Origin: Calliopum simillimum
Lineage: Eukaryota > Arthropoda > Insecta > Diptera > Lauxaniidae
Reading direction: 5' to 3'
Length of the DNA stretch: 64,000 bases
Assembly: GCA_951812925.1 (NCBI GenBank)
Contig: OX638368.1
Location: 10,061,994-10,125,993, forward strand
Each line of letters opens with the position of its first letter. Positions within the stretch are counted from its first letter, which is position 1. A model generated the notes under the pieces. It ran no database searches and was not told the origin of the DNA. It worked only from the letters and a program-made list of their open reading frames with translations. Positions 1-13,120 of the stretch are shown here, piece after piece. A program made the position numbers and the translations under genes.

Positions 1-1910
1 TGGAAAGAAGACAAAGCTATCTTACATAAGAATCTTATAAAAGACGGTATCTTTACCGGCTTAAGAGTTATAACTTTTTTTAACAAGACGAGTTTTATAA
101 CTCGAAAAATGATCAGTTTCTGAACTGTCAACATAGCCAAGACTTAAGGCGTCTTCTGTTGGTAATCAAACAACATGCTATTTTCCTGGCGATTTGATCT
201 ACCGTTGCATTGTCTTCAATAACCCCATATCCCCGTATCCAAATAGTAGCAACTTAGTTCGGGTTATTAGTCCAATGAGAAGTTGAAACACATCTATATT
301 AATAGCGATCTTTTTTCAAAAAATGTTGAGGGTTATATCATCGCTTTAGTGTCTAAAAGAATATATAATTTATTTACCTCAAAACTGTCCCAACTCAAAA
401 AATGTGCGATTTTGCAGAAAAGGACTTTAAATTTTTTTCGCAAGAGAATATGTTTCTTCTCATGTCGTGGAGTACAAAATATTAATGTGAAATTTTCACA
501 AAATATGAAGCATGATATGACGAATAATTCTGCATTGTCATTTTTTTTTTTTTTTTTTGTGTTTTGTGCAAGTAATTTTACACAATACCTATCACTAGAA
601 ACAAAAATCGGATTTAACTTAATTTTTGCCCAAGGCTTGTCATCATGTTTTAGCATACGTACTAATAATATATCTACAACTCAAAGGCTTTTATTTTTTA
701 TACCTTTTTCGTTGAAATTTTCTATTCTACCCATATCGATACCTAAGCATTCCTATAATCCACACAGAAAAAACAAGCCAATGCTTTGTAACATTTCACT
801 CGAAATACGATTCCACTTATCTACTTTTTCCTCCACAACGGATACCATAAAATTTCAAATGAATAGCGAAGCGCAACAGCTACACACGCAGTTGGCAGCA
901 ACTTGCTTATTTTACACAAAATTTTGTTGTGAACTTTTTGGCAATACCCAAGGGGAAAAGAAGCGCTTCAAAAAGCCTTCCAAAGTGCTTCTATTAAGAA
1001 GAACCATTCTTTTTTTTAATTTTTTTAATGTTGCATGATCTAAAGCTTACCGCAGTCTTACGGAAAAGGGCCTTTTGAAGAGCTTATTTATAATGCAGCG
1101 GCAAGCATTTTTTCAATTACAAAAAAAAAAAAACCAACTGACCGCAGAAGGAATCGAACCGAGAACCGTCAGAGTGATGAACAGAAATATATTATTTTTA
1201 TTTACAATTTCAAACTTATTAGACTTCTATACTACTGACCAATATGATTAAAAGGTATAAAAATTGGAATTTAAGAAAATGTCTCTGCAAACAGAATTTG
1301 ATATTCGAGTGCTTTCTACACCCTTACAAAGAATCATTAACGGTATTCACGAAGTAGGGCAGCTAGTGTGGTAAAAGGGTAAAAGAGCAAAACTGCTCTA
1401 AACAACAAAAAAATACATTTAAGAAATTTAGCTACAAGTTAGCTCTTTTGCTACTCAAAACAATTGAGTAAATTTGAATAACTTTTCTGCTTCAGCAAAA
1501 TGTGTCAGAATTATGTTGACATTTTTGTTTAAATAAAGTTAAATTTTTTTTTTTTTTCCAAATTAAAATAAAATGGACCGGCAAAAGGAAAAGCGTAAAG
1601 CTAACATTCTGTTGGACAGCTAATGGATTTTTTTCATTCTTCCGTGGCACGTATTTTCATAAATTTTGATTCATAAATTTTGACACAAAAATTTTTTATT
1701 TTTCAAAAGTAAACAAAAACCAGCTGATTTCGTAGATCTTTCGCAATGATGCTATTCAGTCATTCACTAACTTGGCTTACACTATGCTATTTAGCTCATC
1801 TTCCCTGCCAGTTGCCCAACTTCGTGAATACCACTATTATGTATTCAATGTCAATTCAATTAAATAAAAATCGAAACAAAAAAAAGGAATATAAAAAAAT
1901 AAAACAAAAG
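1..1910. other. AT-rich intergenic DNA, no gene seen
   Basis: Poly-T and poly-A tracts (for example 540-558 and 1120-1132) and no recognisable domain in any frame. An open frame at 283-1038 (+) encodes a low-complexity F/S/N-rich peptide with no family resemblance and is not called. A short tRNA-like T-arm sequence lies at 1143-1180 on the minus strand but no cloverleaf forms. Confidence 0.5.
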
Positions 1911-2214
1911 CATAAAGTTCCGGTGTTCTGATCTTTCGCGCAGGGTACTTTTTTTTTTTTTTGGTCTGTGCACAGGACTACAAAAAAAAATTCCCTGCGC
2001 GAACGATCAGACCACCGGAACTTTATGTTTTCGGGGTCACTGAGCCCGAATATGGTGTCAGAATAGCGGAGTTGGTTCGAGTTTTTTCAGATATAATGCT
2101 GAACAAAATCTCAAATTTTCAGCATAATTGCTGATTTCTGAAAAAACGCGAACCAACTTCGCTATTCTGACACCATATTCGGACTCAGCGACCCCGAAAA
2201 CATAAAGTTCAGTA
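1911..2214. mobile_element. Palindromic MITE, truncated dimer (same family as 59400-59984)
   Basis: Sequence from about 1983 to 2214 folds on itself: the first half (ACTTTATGTTTTCGGGGTC ... GGAGTTGGTTCGAG) returns inverted in the second half (CGAACCAACTTCGC ... GACCCCGAAAACATAAAGT). The preceding 1911-1960 is the right end of another copy (ATAAAGTTCCGGTGTTCTG), and the two are joined through a perfect palindrome CTGTGCACAG near 1967-1976. The outer ends of both copies are missing. The internal order matches the dimer at 59400-59984, so the family moves or expands as pairs. No coding capacity. The superfamily is not established from this copy. Confidence 0.75.
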
Positions 2215-2235
2215 GAATTTGATAATCGACTGTTT

Positions 2236-3539
2236 ACTGCAACCTTACAAAAAATCATTGTGTAAGCGCTTCTAAATGCCTACGGGAACAAGTATTTTAG
2301 AAATATTTCTTAAGAAGCGCTTGAAATTTTTCCCCTTGGGTATATTTCACATACAATTGTATTCATGTGTGTGTGTTAAACTTTATTTGTCCGTCCGTTT
2401 GCATGCAACAACTTCTGACAGCGTAAAGTACACAATAGATGAGATTTCTAATAAAGTTTCATGTCTGTTATACGAGTATTCGCTGTCTGTACGTATAACT
2501 GTCTGACCATCTAACTGTCTGTCTATCTATATGATTTGTTAAGGTAAACGCAGTATATGTTTACTTGTACATGTGTATAAAGGTGAGAAATTGACATCAT
2601 TGATCAGTGTTAGCATTGATATGAAAACCATTCAAATGTTGTGGCAACAGCAGCCACAGAAATGTTCACAAAAGAGTATTCTACTCTATACAAAGGTAAA
2701 TAGAAAGGGTTTTGATATTCAATATAATCATTTCAGTACAATTCACTGTAGCTGCTTTTATTTTTGAGAAACTGTGAAAAGTTTAATTTGTACAGAGATT
2801 AACCTTTAAAATAAAAATGTGAAAAACAGTGTAGGGCAACTAAATTAGTATAATTTACAGTCATATACTTAAAGTTAAACTTTTAATTGAGCAAAAGTTT
2901 TAAAACTGCTTTACAAAAACTCATAGAAAATAATTTTTTTTTTTGTTGACTTATCTAGACATTTAGTTTTCTCATTTTGCTTACCACCAGCATAAAATAT
3001 TAAGTTTTGCTCTAAAGTATGCAACACTTTTTTGTGTGGTAAACTTTGATATAATGCTGCACATTTGATTATATTGTAATAATCTCATTACTCCAGCGCA
3101 TGTTTAATGCAATGTCATACATACCCAAGCAGTAAAAACATATACATAAGCTAAACACATTGATAGAGCGCACACAACAACAAAACTATTGCCACATTAC
3201 TGTATAATGAGCAGTAATCTAAATGCTAATGTTCAAGTATGAATTTTAATTCAAAAAAAAATAAAATGTTTTTTTTTTACATTTTCCTTCCTTGCTCAGT
3301 TATGCTCTTGTCTCATACTTAAAATTTTCATTCTACTTATATCCTTTTGTTATATTTTACCTTTAATTATACTCTATTTGCAAATGTCCTGTTTGTTACG
3401 TAGTTACGTTCCTATTGTTGTTGGTTTTGTTTTTATTATTTAACAGCTCACAAAAAGCATTCATTGACTGCAACACAATTGCCACCGTATTTAAATACTT
3501 ACTGTCATTATGCTTAAAGGATAATAGTTACGCCAGGGA
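2236..3539. other. Unassigned AT-rich intergenic DNA
   Basis: No conserved coding frame, terminal repeat or tandem array seen. Short TCTGTC-type simple sequence near 2480-2530 is the only structure. Confidence 0.5.
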
Positions 3540-4640
3540 TTCAGCACATTTTATTAGACTTCTAAGACTTTGCAGCATTTTTCCAGTTACTCAAAATTTT
3601 TCATTTGTTCAGTCTTCTAAAATTTTCGTTATTTCGATATTTTCTATATATTTTGAGTTTATATGATTTTTCAGAATCTTCCGAAATCCTCTATGTTTTT
3701 CACTGCTCTCTAAAATTCAAAAAATTTTTCGATATTTTCTATATTTTTGGTGTCTTACAGAATTTTCTGTAATTTTCTATTTTTTTCATTGCTTTCTAAA
3801 ATTTCTATATTTTTTCATTATTTTCTATATTTTTGGAGCTAGTCAGATTTTTCTGAAACTCTCCATATTTTTCATTGCTTTCTTAACTTTCAAACATTTC
3901 GATATTCTCTTTATTTTTCATAATTTTTGGTATTCTGTAAATTTTTTGACCATTTCCAACATATCACTTTTTCGACATTTCTTAATTTTCTTACTATTTT
4001 TCAACTTTTCTAAACTTTTTTTATATTTCTTCGTAGATATTAGCAACATTTCTCACATCTTTCAATAATTAACAGCTTTCAAGACATTTATCGACTCTTT
4101 TAGTAATTATCGACTTTTTTAAAACATCTTAAGCCTTTTAATATTTTAAATTCTTTTTCACATTTTTCTATTTTTTTTTTTTTTTTTCAATTCTCTAATT
4201 GACTTATAACACATTTTCCGTCTATTAAAAATTTTACGTTTCGAAAAGTAATTTCCGGGAGCTACCTTAAATTTTCAAGTTTTTTAATACTTTTTGACAA
4301 TTTTTCTTGGTTTTGCAAATTTTTGGAATGTATCGAATTTTACAGCGCTTTCGATTTTCTAGCTATTTTCAAATTTATCATTAAAATCAGACCATTTCCA
4401 TATTTATCAACATTTTTTTTTTTTTGACATTTCAACATTTAATCATTTTAAAGGTTTCCAAGTTAACTCAGACTTTCCAAAAATATTTCTCGATTTCTCT
4501 AGCAACATTCTACTTCCTCAAAATTTTTCAATATTTCGAATATTTGTGAACATTTTTCATTGTTTTTTAGTATATAATATTTTTGCTCTTGTTCAACATT
4601 TTTCGTTAAAGTTCTAAAAATATTCTAGACCAAATATGAC
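3540..4640. repeat. Degenerate TTTTTC/ATTTTC low-complexity tract
   Basis: About 1.1 kb of loosely repeated pyrimidine-rich motifs such as TTTTTCGATATTTTCTATA and TTTTTCATTG. The style matches the minisatellite in intron 4 of the polycystin-like gene (32340-34160), but the copies here are too diverged to define a unit length. It produces spurious F/S-rich open frames and has no gene evidence. Confidence 0.6.
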
Positions 4641-4695
4641 TAGCTTAACAATTTTCGAAACTTTTGAATATAAGAATAGTAGTTGCCCGGGAGCG

Positions 4696-6346
4696 CACAG
4701 TGATGCGATTAGTACATGCTAGACGGAAAAATCTATTTTTTTTGCAGTTTTGTACGTTTTAGATATGGAAAAGTACAAAAAAAATTATTTCAGAATTTTT
4801 GGACAAGTGGGTGTGGCACCTCCCATACAACTTATTTACATTTTGGGCTATATCTTAAAAACGGAACGATCTATGGTTACAAAATTTTAAGTGTATGGAT
4901 TTTATGTAGTTTCTTAAATTTATAAAAAATTTCAGCACGATTGAACAGGTGGGCGTGGTACCTCCCATACAACTGAAATATAAATTGCACCATAACTAAC
5001 GAAAAAATCTGCAGTAAGGAAATTTTAAGTAGACGTGTAATATTTGATTTCTAAGGCACTAATAATATTAATATAATAAATAATATGAGTATAATAAATA
5101 ATATTAATATAATAATAATGCTTAGCAAGTATCGGTGATGATATTTGATAATTTTGGAGGGGACCTTTTTACTCTTCAGAAAGTACTTTTTCGGTTGCGA
5201 GAGTACTTTTCAATAACATGATTAAATAAGCTTTTGTTTTGTTGCTGACGCAAATATATATTTCAGTTTTATTATATAAAAAAGATAACAGAAACAATAA
5301 ACAAAGGATTTAAAAAAAAAAATATTTGAGGATTTATTGATTTTTTTTTTTTTCTGTGTATTAACATAACGTGTTCTGTTAGTTATGTTACCCGGATTAG
5401 AGCTCAAAGTAATGAAATTACCCAAAAACCATTCATAATTTTTAGAAAAAATATTCGGAACCTGGATTTGAAATTTAATTTAATAGCATTTTTTGGTCAA
5501 TCAAATAGGTTGAAAAAAAAAAAAAAATACAATGTCAAGTTTGCGCACTTAGGCACTCCTAGTGCTTAAAGTAGACACAATACTCATTTGAAAAAAAAAT
5601 ATTTAACCAAATTTTTCTTTTTTAAGACAGATTAACACTTCACTAAAATAGGGTTTTTTTTTTTTTATTTCGTGTATTTATTTATTTTTTTTTCTCAGTG
5701 TAAAAATATTGTGTGTTATATTACAAATATTCAACTCCCATAAAAAGTCTCATCGACTTAAAATTATATATATTTCAGACAATACGGTCAGAGCCTAATT
5801 AATACAGTAGTATTTAGTACCATCATATAGATTAAGAAAAAAAGTCGAAGGTAAATTTGCGCACTTAGGCATTCCCAGGGCTTAAAGTAGACATAACACT
5901 GATTAAATAAAGAAAGTTTGGTAGAAATATGGAGTGGCCTATTTTTTTATTTTCCAAAATGTTTTGCAATATTTGGCGTTTTTTCAAATTTATCTCTTAA
6001 ATCCTATTCTATAGCACCAACATTTTAAAAGATTTGGTTTTGAATTTATTATATTTCCATAGAAAATATCTTGGCCGTAATGTGTGTCGATTTTCAACTC
6101 TTTTCGATATTGGGAAGTATTAAAAAAAAATTGTGAAAATAGCAACTATTTTCATGGACACAAATTTGGAAAACATCATTTTTTAGGCCAACTTTGACGA
6201 TTTTTGGCATTTGATGTAGAAAGCGGAGGTAAGTAAGAAATTACTTATGAGTTAATTATATATTTTCTGATATTTTTTCATATTCGGAATGTAAAAATTC
6301 GATTTCGAGTTTTTTCCGTCTAGCTTGTACTGATCGCATCACTGTG
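4696..6346. mobile_element. Transib-like non-autonomous DNA transposon, 1651 bp
   Basis: Both ends carry a near-identical terminal inverted repeat of about 39 bp beginning CACAGTG. It reads as heptamer CACAGTG, a 23-bp spacer, then an A-rich nonamer (GAAAAATCT left, GAAAAAACT right). The element is bracketed by an exact 5-bp direct repeat GAGCG (4691-4695 and 6347-6351). Known Transib transposons make 5-bp GC-rich target duplications and have ends resembling RAG recombination signals with 23-bp spacing, so the assignment rests on three independent features. The interior holds no transposase frame; it contains an AATAAT-rich microsatellite (5055-5118) and two direct copies of a GCGCACTTAGGC-containing block about 315 bp apart (near 5531 and 5846). 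Confidence 0.8.
5531..5900. repeat. Direct repeat pair inside the Transib-like element
   Basis: A block of roughly 55 bp containing TTTGCGCACTTAGGCA and GCTTAAAGTAGACA occurs near 5531-5587 and again near 5846-5900, same orientation, about 315 bp apart. This suggests internal duplication of the element. Confidence 0.7.
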
Positions 6347-6735
6347 GAGCGGCTTCGCTCACCCGTTCCTGATACCCTTTTAAAATGCACATACCTAAAC
6401 TTTTTTTATATCGCATTTTCAAATTTTCAAATCATATATTCAGGAAGTATGTATTGCCTTACGCGTGCGGGGCATAGTCCTTTACAATGAAATTGATTCG
6501 ATGAATATTCGACTATTGGAATATGCACGGTTGGGTAGTATCAAACAATTTGATATAAGATCGTGAGCTTCAATTGAACCTAATTTCCTCTAAGATTATG
6601 AAAAGTCGTTAATAATGGATGGGATATATTATCAAAAAAGACGCTAGAGAGATAGGTCAATAAGCGCTTTGTTCAGTGGAGGAGGCAGCTGTAGAGAAAG
6701 ACTGAGAACATTGTGGCACACAAAATGGTAGAAAA

Positions 6736-6972
6736 TGTTATCGATACATCCAAGGTATAAATTGATAGCACAAGTTATGAACTTTTTACGGCACAGTGTT
6801 TTTCACTAAAATAAACTTAGGTCGTTACTTCAAAAATAGCTCCCAGCTCTTAAGGTACCAAAGATTGAGGTACCAAAATTTGACATAAACTGGAGTCTAA
6901 TTCACAAATTTCGAAAAACACTGTCCCGTAAAAAGTTGATACTCAACTTATACGTTGGATGTATTGATATGT
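6736..6972. repeat. Palindromic element, about 240 bp
   Basis: The left half (GATACATCCAAGGTATAA ... AACTTTTTACGGCACAGTG) is repeated inverted in the right half (CACTGTCCCGTAAAAAGTT ... TTATACGTTGGATGTAT). The loop is about 110 bp. No flanking duplication could be fixed and no coding capacity is present. Probably a small MITE. Confidence 0.7.
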
Positions 6973-8970
6973 CAAGAATCGGAACCTGAATCGAGATCCA
7001 TATACTATGAATAAATATAAAAATGAATTGCCGAACGTAAGTGCTTTACAGATTTCTAGTTTTCTTGTTTATATTGGTCTCCAGAAAGTTGAGGTGCTTA
7101 AAAAATGGGCAATGCCCGCACCCAAAAACATTATTCTTCATACCTCAGAAACTATTTCATGTAGACGAATGAAATTTTGTACATATGTAAGAAACACCAA
7201 AACAAATCTCATGCAAAAATGAGTAGCATTGCGCCTCTCAAAACAACTCATCAAATTTGAGAAATTATTAGATTCTCGGCTCTCGAAAAATATTTGAAAA
7301 TACAATTTTCAACTATTTTTTGGTAAATTATGCATTTTTGAAATTTTTCTCGAGGTTACTACAGTTTTCGACTTTTTCAACATTTTTTAATATTTAATAC
7401 GTTCACGACCAGAGAAAGTTCTCTTTCTCAGTATATTCCTCATATAGACAAAGAAAGAACTATTTATTGAATATGTTTGAAAACCACTGAATTATCAAGT
7501 CGAATAATGACAATGACAAAAACAGCACGTACAACTGTGAATATAACAACGTGACTTTAAGTAATTTTTGTATTTTTTTCTTTCTTTCTCTTACTAATTT
7601 ACCTTGTTTCACTTTTTAGCATTTTATCCTTTTATTTCTTTTTTATCCTTTTATTTTTCTTTTTTTGTAACCACAATTTTAGTTTTATTGTTATGATAAT
7701 ATTGCTTTGTTGTAGCTGTTGTTCTTGCGATTATTGTGTTATTGTTTTTGTAAATTTAGCTCAATGTTAGCATGCAAATTGTATACAGTTTGTTTGTATT
7801 TCTATTCTAAGTGTATACATATACATATTTAAACACATACATATATAGTTTTTTGTTGTTCTTTTAAGTTCATTTTCATCACACCGCACATTTCAGTTTT
7901 ACTCAAATTTTATTTCATCAGTCACGCATATCACGTCACGTGCTATGATGATGACTGCCATTAAACTGATGATGGAAATGATTATGTTCGTGATGATGAT
8001 GATGATATTGTTGGGTAATGATAATTATGACAATGACTATGATGAGTGAAAATTGAATGTGCTAATGGAGGTAGTCAAATGAATGACTTAAGCACCTTAG
8101 TGTAATTAGATTGAATGAAGAATGTTTTCAAAATAGCAATAATTACTTGAAAGGGTTTCATATTATGTGCAAGAAAAGCATCATTAAAAAAAATTAAATT
8201 AATAAAAAATTTGTGCATGATTAAAAAAATTATACAAGTGTAATAAACACAACATTAATTCTTACACTGCAAAAACGTCCAAAATTTTAATAAAAGAGAT
8301 AAGAATTTTTTTTGTTTATTTTTTCCTGGTTTTCAAAAATCCATTTAAAATTCTACAATTTAGATTTGATATTTTAGCCTACACTGTTGCAATAATTTTC
8401 AATAGAAAATGCTGAACAAAAATTTACAATAATCCTTGCATTGAATGACTGTCAATTTCAAAAGGTGTAAAGAAAAGCAAATGTAATGCTTTTAAAGAAA
8501 AACTGTTTTCAAATGCTGCGCCTCAAGATATACTACACTTAAATCATATACGCTTTTGTGCGTTATAATGGGTATTCAATTTTATAGTTGTCAATTGATT
8601 TCAATAAAGCACAAAGCACAACCAACAAAAACTCAATACGACAATGGCAAAAAGCCATGATTCAATTTATACGCGTATTGTAAGTATTCATGGCTGTGTA
8701 TTTATGCACCTTTCCACCTTTGTAGAAGTTTGGTATGCTTACCATGCTAAAGCAGCTGTGATAAATTAACTTATTTACAACACTGCTGCTGCTATCATTG
8801 CTGCCACTTTTTAGATGGAAAACACCCAACACGCTGTGTGCTTGGATATGTTAATTTGATAAATTGCACTTGAAGCAGATTTCTACAGAAATTTTCCTAC
8901 GTTTGTATGTATGAGAAATGACTACATAAGTATTATAAATAAATAAACCTGCGAATATAATCTTTTTTTG
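6973..8970. other. Unassigned AT-rich intergenic DNA with short microsatellites
   Basis: Contains a (GATGAT)n tract near 7991-8010 and poly-T-rich stretches. No gene, terminal repeat or array recognised. Confidence 0.5.
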
Positions 8971-8972
8971 CT

Positions 8973-9735
8973 AAAGATTCTGAGTGCAAAATGAATTATC
9001 ACACTCAGAGCGTGAAGTAATAAATTATGTCGAGATATTTTCTTTTTTTGCTTATTATATCATGTGACTCTTTTTGCTATAAATTTTTTAGTAAATAACA
9101 TTTTTTCTCGCATGAAATTTTTTTCTCGCATGCGATTTTTTTCTCGCATTATATTATCAAGCTATTTTTTATCTCATACAATAATAATAATAATCAAAAA
9201 TATTTTTGAAATCTTATATCATGGGCCTATTCCTTATACTACAAAACTTTTGTATTATTTTACTAGCATGCTGCTTCCCAACAGAAAATTTCGATGCGCA
9301 TCCCCAAGATGCAGTAGCGATGCGCTTTCAAAGAGCATGTCTGAATGCGAGTGTGATGCGCATTCAGACAGCATTTCTGGATGCAAGAGCGATGCGCATC
9401 CAAAGAGCATTTCTGGTAGCGAAAACGTAGCGCATCCTTCCAATGACATGCTAATGTTATTTTCGAGAGAGATGCGCTTCACTGCTGTTTTAGAGCGCTT
9501 CAGAAGTGCAATTGATGCGCTCCAATCCCTATTGGGTTTTTACTATCATGTATTATGTTAGTTCTATACTTTTTTTTCTCCAGTGGCTTTTTAAAACAAA
9601 TACAAACTTTTTAACTAAAGATTCTGAGTGTTAACTGAATTATCGTACTCAGAGCGTGTAGTAATTAATTATGGTGAGTTATTTTCCTTTTTTGCTTATT
9701 ATATCATGTAACTTTTTTCGCTCAAAATTTAAGTA
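8973..9735. repeat. Segmental direct duplication, about 117-bp units 645 bp apart
   Basis: The block at 8973-9090 (AAGATTCTGAGTG ... CACTCAGAGCGTG ... TTGCTTATTATATCATGT) recurs at 9618-9735 in the same orientation with about 85% identity by eye. Each copy carries an internal hairpin, CTGAGTG with CACTCAG. The interval between them holds the 36-bp minisatellite described separately. Confidence 0.75.
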
Positions 9736-10900
9736 AATGACGCATGAAATTTTTTGTCATATGCGATTTTTTGAATTTGAATTGACATATAACTAGCAAG
9801 TTATTTTTTATCCCATGCGACTTTTTACATGCCTATAAAATTTGTTTGAAATATATTTGGATTCTTATATCATAGGATATTTTTTTATATATGAGACTTT
9901 TGTGTCATTTTATTAGCATACTATTGTAGTTTTCACTATCACTAGGTACGTGATATTTTATCTACATGTCTTTTTACTTGTTTACAAATTTTTATTAAAT
10001 TACTTTTTTCTCATGAGATTTCCCGCTCACATTCGATATTTTACTTTTGAAATGGGAGTTCAAATAAGCATGCTTAAGGGTGAAGGTCTAATATTTTCTT
10101 ACATTCATATACGTATATAACAGCAAACTTGAACGCCCTCTATAAGAGTAAAATGTCACATGTGAGCGAAAAATCTCATGAAAATAAAAATGTGCTTTTT
10201 ACGCCATCATGCCACATTTTGTTGCATGTGACACAATTTTTTTTCAATGACTTTTTTTGCAAAGTTTTATTGTCATTTGACTGCATAATCGCATGTGACA
10301 TTTTATCTCACAAAACGTTTGATGTACATAAGATATTTTTTCATTTAGTTTTATGTTCGCATGCGACTTTTTACTCACTTATATTTTTGTTGTTGATTGA
10401 ATGAGTTTTTTAAATGTGGAAAATATCCATAAAGGAGCAAAAATACTGTCATACACATTATGTACGGTAGTAATCAGTTATTTCACCAATAACATTTTTT
10501 CAACTTTTTCTCATAATTGGACATCATCAAGCAAGTTTTTAATGAAACAATAAACAATTCAACTAATTTTTCATAAATGTCAACAAATTTGTATTATGAC
10601 ATTACTTTATGACCCGACTCAATTATCTTTTTAATCTTAAGGGAACTTCATGTGATATTTCTTTTGCATTCCATTTTGTTATGTCTCAGAAATCCTTCCG
10701 CGTATATAATATTTTATAGCTGGCTATTTTTATTCGATGTAATCTTTTCTTACTTAGAATTTTTTATTGAGTGAAACTTTTTTCTCGCACACAATTTTTT
10801 TCCACATTCACTTTTTACTAGTAATACGACTTTACACTAGGATGTGAAATTTTATAAGCATGCTATTTTTTTATCTCATGCGACTTTTTTCTTCATGAAT
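9060..10900. repeat. Dispersed cluster of CTCGCATGCGACTTTTT-type motifs
   Basis: Motifs such as TCTCGCATGCGATTTTT, CATGCGACTTTTT and CATGTGACATTTT recur many times at irregular spacing in both orientations. It is a degenerate array of a short unit; no function can be assigned. Confidence 0.55.
9290..9440. repeat. 36-bp minisatellite with GATGCGCAT core
   Basis: Three to four consecutive units of about 36 bp share AGCATTTCTGGATGC and GATGCGCATCC-type cores; further GATGCGCTTC and GATGCGCTCC copies continue to about 9520. The array stays open in several frames and is not a credible protein. Confidence 0.75.
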
Positions 10901-13120
10901 TTTGAACTGCGGCTAAATTTTAAATGGAGAAAAAAACAAAAACTTTTTCAATAAAACTTAATCCGACAAAAAAATTAAAAGCCACAAATTATTCATACGC
11001 TAGGGCCAAAGTCCTAAACGATTATAATGATGAAGAAAAAAGAGCTTAAAACAACAAAAAAAGCGGCACAACCTCCTCAACTAACTAACACTCAATTTGC
11101 ATAGCAATTATTATTTGCACAACCGACAAAAGCAACAACAGCCAGATGTATTAGGTCCTGAAACTTGTTGACATAAGTAAGAAAAAGAAAAAATAATAAT
11201 AATAATAAAAATAATAAACATAAAAAAATCCTTAAAGAAGAATTCTATAACGTAAAGTGAAGTAGAAAATAAAATTTTAAATTGAATTAAATTTTTTATT
11301 AAGTGTACGACACGAACATTGTGAGAAGGAAAGACATTTAAGAAACTGCTATAGAGTGTAGCCTTAAATTTTTTTCCTTTTTGTATGCATCTTGCGGGCA
11401 AATTTATGAGCACGTGGCTTATAAATTAGTGAAGTGAACTCATTAGTTACTTATTTTAATGCGAAAAGATTATGGTGGTCGGTTTCGAAGATGAAAATGG
11501 GGATCCACTAACTTACTATCTGAGATGAACACTTCTGTAAAAACATCGTGGAAACAAATCTCTGGCATTTTGACAAAACAACCTAACTCGAAATTGGAAA
11601 CTTTTCAGGAAAGCTAAAAAACTTTTTAACAGCTTTTCAATAATGTCGCTCGGATTCAAAACCTTTTTGCAAATTTTTAACTGTCAGCTGTCATATATTT
11701 TTTTTTTTAGCAACTTATCACTACTCAAATAGCGCTAAGTTCAAATATTGCGTGAATTATATCTCTGGAGCTAAAAATCATAGAAAAAAGGTGATTATAC
11801 CAAAAAAAGCGTAATTAAATTTTATATTTAGGATTAAGATCCTGGAGAATTGTCTTATCTCAAGAGAGGTTGTTTTGCCAAAACACTAAAGAAATGCTTT
11901 AATAAGATATGCGTTGATTTGGGAAATGTTGCAGGGAAGTAAAGGAACTAGCTACTTAGTCGTCGTGTAAGACAAACAAATTTCTTGGACCCCATATCCC
12001 GAATAGAATTACTTCTGTAATGTAAATAACTAAAAAAATCATATATTCCTTAGCATGCACACTTCACGCATGAATTTACCATATCTAAGTACTTCTTTAC
12101 GGCATTTACTTCAGGTTGACCCTACGACATTATTTCCTACCATTACCGCTAAGGGCAAGCAGGCAAAAACAGAGTTCATTAAAGACTTAACTATATGCTA
12201 AAGAAAATTTGCACGTCGTTCTGTTTTCACTCTTGAGCACAGTCATTTCTTTTTTGACAATTTTCATTTTTATTTCTGTTTTCATTTCTCCATTTTAATT
12301 TCAAAGCCCCCAAACAAATTATCTTTAAAGAAGGAACCCTCAACAAACAACCACAAAAACGCACTTTAAGTGTGCTACGTGCTGTACACGACTATACGGC
12401 TTTGGTTTTTTTTTTATAACGTAAGAAAACAACAGAATGTGTAAGGTATACTGCCAAGGCAGAAAAGGAAAACAAGCGTCCTTGAGTTTAAAGACTTGAC
12501 ACCCCTTGTTGCGAGTGTTTACCCCAGAAAAATCATGGGTAAATTTTTGGTTTTTTTTTTGTTAAATTCAATTTTTGTTTTTTTGTTTTTTTTTTTTAAT
12601 TTGTATTTTTGTTTACGTCTAAATTTCATTGCGTGTTTTGTTTGCCAAAAAATCTTAGCCCCAGAAAGATGGCAGCACTGATATTGATACTGAGAAAAAA
12701 ACTGGATTGAATTTTGCAGTTCATTTAGTTTAAAAGTAAAGTGTTGTTTTTTAATTTTTTTACAAAAAAAAAATCGTTTAAATCATTGGAAAAATTAGAG
12801 ATGCTGAGAGATTTCATGTTTGATAGTTAGAGAAGTTTAATGAGTTTTGGCGTATTGGAGTAATCATCAGTTAAGTTGAAAGCTCAACGAAAGGACAGCT
12901 GCGCTCCCACATGTGATCTGATAACTTTAGGATTTTGTCACAATTTGGTACTTTAACATTCGTACGTGTCTCCGCATAGAATAAATCCGGGATATATGGC
13001 ACCTTTTTCATTGAACTACTATAAAATCAGAATTAAAAGACATTTTTAAAAGAACTTAAAACGAATTCATTTATTGATTAATTTAAAACAAAAATGTACT
13101 TAAACGTGACCAAAAATTAA
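10900..13120. other. Unassigned AT-rich intergenic DNA
   Basis: AATAAT microsatellite at 11192-11218 and poly-T tracts near 12400-12600. Nothing else recognised in any frame or as inverted repeats. Confidence 0.5.

Noticed and set aside
283..1038. 251-codon open frame on the + strand
   Set aside because: F/S/N-rich with a nine-F run from poly-T, no domain, no splice context; consistent with AT-rich chance sequence.
1143..1190. tRNA-like sequence on the minus strand (GGTTCGATTCC)
   Set aside because: The T-arm stem does not pair and no D-arm or acceptor stem can be built; at most an old tRNA-derived relic.
9064..9561. 165-codon frame with SMSECECDAHSDS-like repeats
   Set aside because: It is a reading of the 36-bp minisatellite, open in three frames.
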